Of a stretch of 64,000 nt of DNA, positions 60,342 through 64,000 are shown one piece after another. The DNA comes from Plantibacter sp. ME-Dv--P-122b (GTDB lineage Bacteria > Actinomycetota > Actinomycetes > Actinomycetales > Microbacteriaceae). Below the pieces are notes generated by a model that searched no databases, was not told the DNA's origin, and saw only the letters and a list, made by a program, of their open reading frames with translations. A program made the translations under genes and the position numbers. The stretch spans positions 1,054,001 through 1,118,000 of the forward strand of contig NZ_JARVSC010000003.1 of the NCBI RefSeq assembly GCF_030209375.1, given 5' to 3'. How positions within the stretch are numbered: position 1 is the first letter of the stretch; every line of letters starts with the position of its first letter.

Positions 60342-60361
60342 CTTCGACACGCTCAGGGAAC
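60342..60361. repeat. Dispersed repeat, single copy
   Basis: CCCTTCGACACGCTCAGGGA lies between tRNA-Ser and the LytR-CpsA-Psr stop. Confidence 0.7.
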
Positions 60362-60374
60362 GAGGTCGGGACGC

Positions 60375-61715
60375 CTACTGGTCGTCGAGGGTGCGGCCGC
60401 GGGAGCAGGTGCGCTGGTCGGCGGTCTGGCCCGTCACCGTTGACGGAAGGACCACCGCACCGCCGGCGGACGTGTCGGTCGCATCGGCAGGCGGAGCCGT
60501 CGCGGCAGGATCGCCACCTGCATCCGCACCTTCTGCGGGATCGACCGCGGTCGGGTCGGTCGGGTTCGTCACCGCACCGGCGCCGGTCGCGCCCGAGAGC
60601 TGGATGGGCTGGTCGTTACCGAGGGCCTCGAAGAGCGCGGCGGCCGCGTCGTCGATCGGTTCGACCCCGCCCTCGACGGCCGCGTTCGGGTACTGCACGA
60701 ACGCGATGTTCGACAGGTCGACGTCGCGCAGCGTCATGGCGATCGCGATCATCGTGTCGAGGCTCGTCAGGCTGTCGGACAGCTGCATGTTCTGCGCCGC
60801 CGCCTTGGCCAGGGAATAGAGGGTCCCGGGGTTGGTCAGCGTCTCGGCACTCTTGATCTGCTGCATCATCGCCGACAGGAACACCTGCTGGTTGCTGATG
60901 CGACTGAGGTCGCTGCCGTCCCCGACACCGTGCCTGGTGCGGAGGAACTGCAGCGCCTCGTAGCCCTCGAGCGTGTGTTCGCCGGCCGACAGGAAGGTGT
61001 TCGTGTACTCGTCCTCGATCGGGTCGGCGACGCACACCGTCACCCCGCCGAGTGCGGTCGACATCGCCATGACGCCGCTGAACTGCACCTCTGCGGCGAA
61101 CGGGATCTCGAGTCCGGTGAGCTGCGACACCGTCAGCGCCGTGCACGCGAGCCCGCCGTAGCTCAAGGAGGTGTTGATCTTCTGCCGGCTCATCGAGTCG
61201 AACGAGCCGCCGGCCGGGTCGGGGCAGGACGGGATGGGGACGAACATGTCGCGCGGGAAGCTGACGACCGTCGCGTTGCTGTGGTCCTCCGAGATGTGCA
61301 CGAGCATCGTGACGTCGTTGAGGTTGCCGGTCTCCTCCTCGGCGTCGCCGAAGACGGGGTCCTGGCCGGCGCGGGAGTCGCTGCCGACGATGAGGAGATT
61401 GACGCCGCCCGGATATGCGCCGATCGCCGGCAGGTCGGTGACGGCCTCACCCTGCGAGTCGACGAGCGCGACACCGGGCTTCACCGAGGCGGCGACGTCC
61501 CAGAGGGCGATCCCCGCGACGATGCCACCGCTGACCAGCGCGACGGCCAGGGTCGAAGCGATGATCTTCAGGCCGGTCCGCACGGCGCTCGGTCGCTGCA
61601 ACCGCCCGTGACGGGCGATGGTGCTGAGCTTGCGGGAACGTCCCTCACGACCGGTTGCGCCACGGCCCGTGCGGTTCCGCGCGGGCTCGACGGCGTCAGA
61701 CGTGATCGGGGGCAT
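60375..61715 (-). CDS. LytR-CpsA-Psr (LCP) family protein
   Basis: The 446-aa product has a basic N-terminus, one membrane helix (about 47-72) and the LCP catalytic domain: GGVNLLIVGSDSRAGQDPVFG, SFPRDMFVPIPSC, RQKINTSLSYGG, GVTVCVADPIEDEY, FLRTRHGVGDGSDLSRISNQQVFL. The key Asp and Arg residues are present. LCP enzymes transfer wall polymers such as teichuronic or secondary polysaccharide onto peptidoglycan. The Ala/Pro/Asp-rich tail ends GRTLDDQ. A paralogue lies at the window's right end. Confidence 0.93.
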   Translation of the reverse strand: MPPITSDAVEPARNRTGRGATGREGRSRKLSTIARHGRLQRPSAVRTGLKIIASTLAVALVSGGIVAGIALWDVAASVKPGVALVDSQGEAVTDLPAIGAYPGGVNLLIVGSDSRAGQDPVFGDAEEETGNLNDVTMLVHISEDHSNATVVSFPRDMFVPIPSCPDPAGGSFDSMSRQKINTSLSYGGLACTALTVSQLTGLEIPFAAEVQFSGVMAMSTALGGVTVCVADPIEDEYTNTFLSAGEHTLEGYEALQFLRTRHGVGDGSDLSRISNQQVFLSAMMQQIKSAETLTNPGTLYSLAKAAAQNMQLSDSLTSLDTMIAIAMTLRDVDLSNIAFVQYPNAAVEGGVEPIDDAAAALFEALGNDQPIQLSGATGAGAVTNPTDPTAVDPAEGADAGGDPAATAPPADATDTSAGGAVVLPSTVTGQTADQRTCSRGRTLDDQ

Positions 61716-61775
61716 CGGAACAGTAAAGCAGGTCCGGCTGTGAACGGGGGTGCGCGACCGGGTTTCCGCGACGCA

Positions 61776-62996
61776 TCAGTCCCAGCGCACCACCGGGGTT
61801 CCCGAGGTGAAGTCCACCTGCGGCGAGCCGAGCGCGGGACCGAACAGGATGTCGCAACCGCCAGTCGCTCCGTTCTGCGTGCAGCTCGTCGAGGACGCCT
61901 TGACGCTCCCGATGTAGTCGCCATAGACCTGGAGCGGGTTGACGAACGTCTCGCGCGGCTCGAGGTTGGCGAGGTTGGCCTGCGCGTCCGCACTCAGCGT
62001 GCGCGTGATGGTGCCGTCCGCGACCGCCGTGCCGTCCGACAGCGTGGCCGGGATGTCGAGACCGCACCCTGCGGTGAGGCTGGTCGAGGCGATGCAGGCG
62101 TTCACCGCTTCCGTCACGGCGTCGCGGAACTGCTTGACGCCTGCCTCGTTGAGCTCGACCTTCACGTCCGAGAGGAGGTCGTAGGAGTCACCGGCGGCGA
62201 CGAGGTCGTCTGCTCCGGAGATCGAGAACGATTCCTCGAGTGTCTTGGGGAGCGCGAGCTGGTAGGCGCCGGGGAACACCGTCCAGGAGTCGCCCTTCGC
62301 TTCCTGTCCGTTGACCGTTACGGTGACGCCGTCGAGCATCGACGGGTACAGGCTGACCGTTCCCCCCGAGAGGATGGAGTAGCCACCTTTGTACGCCTTG
62401 TAGACGGTGAACTCCTGGGTCACGGGGGTGGAACCGACCGAGAACGTCGCCGTGACCGTGGTGGTGGAACCGGATTCCTTCGCGGAGGTCAGCTTGACCT
62501 TGCTGATCTTGCCGAGCTTCGCGGACGCTTTCAGGACGTCGTCGGTGAGCAGCGTCTTGTCGCTGATCGACTCGTCGAGGTAGCTCAGTGCCTGCTTGGC
62601 GTCGCCGTCCTGCAGGGCGGTGAAGTAGTCGGTGACGATGCTCTTCGGGTCACCCTGCGCCCCGCGGATCGCGGAGCTGATGCCGATACCGGCAGCCGTG
62701 ACCACGATCATGACGAGGACGACCGCCCCCGCGATGATGCCGATGAGTCCGCCGCGGGACAACTTGCGCCGCTTGGCGGGACCGGCGACTCCGGGGGCGT
62801 AGGGGGACGGTGCGCCGGCGTAGGGGTTCTGGGACGCACCGTACGGATACTGCTGAGTCCCCGCACCGTTCTGCGGTGCATCGGCACGCGGCGTGGATCC
62901 GTCGGTCGACGGGTGCTGTGGGACGGGGCCCTGAGGCGGCGGCACCTGCCCGCCCGTCTCCTGGGGTTTCTCAGGCTGGTCGGATGGCTCGGTCAT
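61776..62996 (-). CDS. Membrane-anchored hypothetical protein
   Basis: The 406-aa product has a Pro/Gln-rich cytosolic tail (VPPPQGPVPQHPSTDGSTPR), one membrane helix (GLIGIIAGAVVLVMIVVTAAGIGI), then an extracellular part. This begins with a DUF4878/NTF2-like stretch (IVTDYFTALQDGDAKQALSYLDE) and continues in beta-rich domains. A Cys pair region CIASTSLTAGCG and CTQNGATGGCD probably forms disulfides. Its base composition is less GC-rich than its neighbours. It sits between two LCP genes; a role in the cell envelope is inferred. Confidence 0.82.
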   Translation of the reverse strand: MTEPSDQPEKPQETGGQVPPPQGPVPQHPSTDGSTPRADAPQNGAGTQQYPYGASQNPYAGAPSPYAPGVAGPAKRRKLSRGGLIGIIAGAVVLVMIVVTAAGIGISSAIRGAQGDPKSIVTDYFTALQDGDAKQALSYLDESISDKTLLTDDVLKASAKLGKISKVKLTSAKESGSTTTVTATFSVGSTPVTQEFTVYKAYKGGYSILSGGTVSLYPSMLDGVTVTVNGQEAKGDSWTVFPGAYQLALPKTLEESFSISGADDLVAAGDSYDLLSDVKVELNEAGVKQFRDAVTEAVNACIASTSLTAGCGLDIPATLSDGTAVADGTITRTLSADAQANLANLEPRETFVNPLQVYGDYIGSVKASSTSCTQNGATGGCDILFGPALGSPQVDFTSGTPVVRWD

Positions 62997-63136
62997 CGCT
63001 GGTTCTGCTTTCGAATCGTCTGCCGACGCGAGGCGACGAGTACGCACTCGAGCCGCTCCATGTCTGCATATCAGTCGATGAATATCATACCGATGAACTG
63101 TGCAGCGCAGGCCCAACCAGCCATCTCAAGAACGTG

Positions 63137-63221
63137 CGGAGGGCGTGGGATTCGAACCCACGAGACATTTCTGCCCACCAGTTTTCAAGACTGGCTCCAT
63201 CGGCCGCTCGGACAGCCCTCC
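63137..63221 (-). tRNA. tRNA-Ser (anticodon UGA)
   Basis: An 85-nt class II tRNA: acceptor GGAGGGC/GCCCTCC, anticodon stem CCAGT/ACTGG with loop CTTGAAA giving TGA, an extended variable arm and discriminator G. Confidence 0.95.
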
Positions 63222-63270
63222 TGAAGGTCGATCGCCCGCGATGACGCAGCTGACGACCAGGATCGAGTGT

Positions 63271-63307
63271 ATCGGATGGGGCCAGCGGTGAAGCGGCCCC
63301 ATCCGAT
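63271..63307 (-). terminator. Hairpin terminator of the second LCP gene
   Basis: Perfect 13-bp arms ATCGGATGGGGCC (63271) and GGCCCCATCCGAT (63295-63307) around an 11-nt loop, ten bases past the LCP stop on the minus strand. Confidence 0.8.
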
Positions 63308-63317
63308 CACGCGGTGA

Positions 63318-64000
63318 CTACTGGTCCTCCTCCGGACGACCGGCCGTGCACGTGTTCTGCGCGGCGTTCTGGCCGGTGATCGTGTCGGGCAGGGCGACGG
63401 GGCCGGCGGCGGTCGGGTCTGCGGGTGCAGCCGGGTCGGCCGGGGCGGCGGGATCGGCTGCCGCGTCGGTCGTCGCCGGGTCGGGTGTGACCGGGGCGTT
63501 CGGGTCGGTCACGACGTACTTGCCGGTGGCGGACAGGGCGACGGCCTGGTCGCTCTGCAGCGCCGTCCACAGGACGTCGGCATCGGACGTCGCCTCGACC
63601 CCGCCCTCGACCGTGGCCGTCGGCGTCTGGACGAACGCGACGCGGTCGAGGGGGATGTCCTTGAGCGCTGCGGCGATCGACACCATGGTGTCGATGTTGT
63701 TCAGGCTGCTCGACAGGGTCACGTTCTTCAGCGCGGCCCGGGCGATCGAGTAGAGCTTGATCGGGTCGGAGAGCGTGTCGCTGCTCTTCAGCGTGCGGAC
63801 GAGCGAGGAGAGGAACACCTGCTGGTTCGAGATGCGAGAGAGGTCGCTGCCGTCGCCGACGCCGTGACGCGAGCGGAGGAAGGCGAGGGCGGACGCACCC
63901 GAGAGGTCGTGGGTGCCGACGTCGAGGTTGATGCCGCTCCACGCGTCGTTGAGGGGTTCGGTGATGCACACGGGCACGCCACCGACCGCATTCGACATCG
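63318..64000 (-). CDS. LytR-CpsA-Psr family protein (N-terminus off window)
   Basis: The C-terminal 226 residues of a paralogue of the LCP protein at 60375: GGVPVCITEPLNDAWSGINL, FLRSRHGVGDGSDLSRISNQQVFL, NIDTMVSIAAALKDIPLDRVAFVQTP and an Ala/Pro/Asp-rich tail with TITGQNAAQNTC before GRPEEDQ. An internal ATG at 63998 is not the start; the conserved N-terminal half lies beyond the window's right edge. The two share about the same tail design, so they arose by duplication. Confidence 0.92.
   Translation of the reverse strand, partial: MSNAVGGVPVCITEPLNDAWSGINLDVGTHDLSGASALAFLRSRHGVGDGSDLSRISNQQVFLSSLVRTLKSSDTLSDPIKLYSIARAALKNVTLSSSLNNIDTMVSIAAALKDIPLDRVAFVQTPTATVEGGVEATSDADVLWTALQSDQAVALSATGKYVVTDPNAPVTPDPATTDAAADPAAPADPAAPADPTAAGPVALPDTITGQNAAQNTCTAGRPEEDQ

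Noticed and set aside
60173-63221. tRNA-flanked integrated element between the two tRNA-Ser genes
   Set aside because: No integrase, no repeated tRNA 3' fragment and ordinary envelope genes inside; transfer noted only as a possibility for the middle gene.

Overview
The window is about 64 kb of high-GC (roughly 70% by eye) Gram-positive chromosome. Frequent GTG starts, stop-start overlaps (ATGA/GTGA), an Asp23/Gls24 envelope-stress cluster, LytR-CpsA-Psr proteins, a HelD-type RNA polymerase helicase, an LAxTG-type surface protein and very dense coding point to an actinobacterium. A Microbacteriaceae member (Plantibacter/Curtobacterium-like) is my best guess, from overall gene flavour only. There is no rRNA, CRISPR array, prophage or insertion sequence; the region looks like ordinary chromosome rich in accessory catabolic loci and small repeats.

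Layout. 1-4165: a PucR regulator (cut by the left edge) divergent from a class III transaminase, a 38-aa microORF and a CoA-acylating semialdehyde dehydrogenase. 4351-8186: a DUF1905 protein, then a seven-gene Asp23/AmaP/DUF2273 cluster on the minus strand. 8355-14466: an AraC regulator, a DUF11 surface protein, formaldehyde dehydrogenase, a YefM/RelE-type toxin-antitoxin pair and an exported HNH nuclease. 14610-17194: tRNA-Arg and two membrane proteins of unknown function. 17420-29530: a flavin-monooxygenase/ABC-transporter locus (two LLM monooxygenases, two acyl-CoA-dehydrogenase-like flavoproteins, LysR, SDR, a polar-amino-acid type ABC importer, an FMO and a 28-aa microORF), probably for scavenging an organosulfur or related compound. 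29554-37749: membrane proteins, YjbR, HxlR plus NAD(P)-binding protein, DUF418, an OhrR-like regulator with a divergent zinc-ribbon protein, an MFS exporter and a coiled-coil protein. 38285-47575: a sugar ABC importer with a Gfo/Idh/MocA oxidoreductase, and divergently a SIS/ROK/PfkB/aldolase operon under a DeoR regulator; together these look like an amino-sugar (galactosamine/tagatose-type) catabolic locus. 47576-60261: an orphan region with a 56-aa peptide gene, an Na+/H+ antiporter, a YdcF protein, an AlaX-like editing protein, HelD, an EEP nuclease, RNase HI, an RlmA-like methyltransferase and small proteins, ending at tRNA-Ser(GCU). 60375-64000: two LytR-CpsA-Psr proteins flanking a membrane-anchored protein and tRNA-Ser(UGA); the second is cut by the right edge.

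Two window-wide patterns stand out. First, a dispersed repeat with the core CTTCGACAGGCTCAGTGACC (or its reverse complement) occurs in most larger intergenic gaps, has grown into tandem arrays, and is translated inside at least two genes. Second, many convergent or terminal gene ends carry a long, near-perfect inverted repeat of unique sequence that often includes a stop codon. These look like terminators, but most lack a T-tract.
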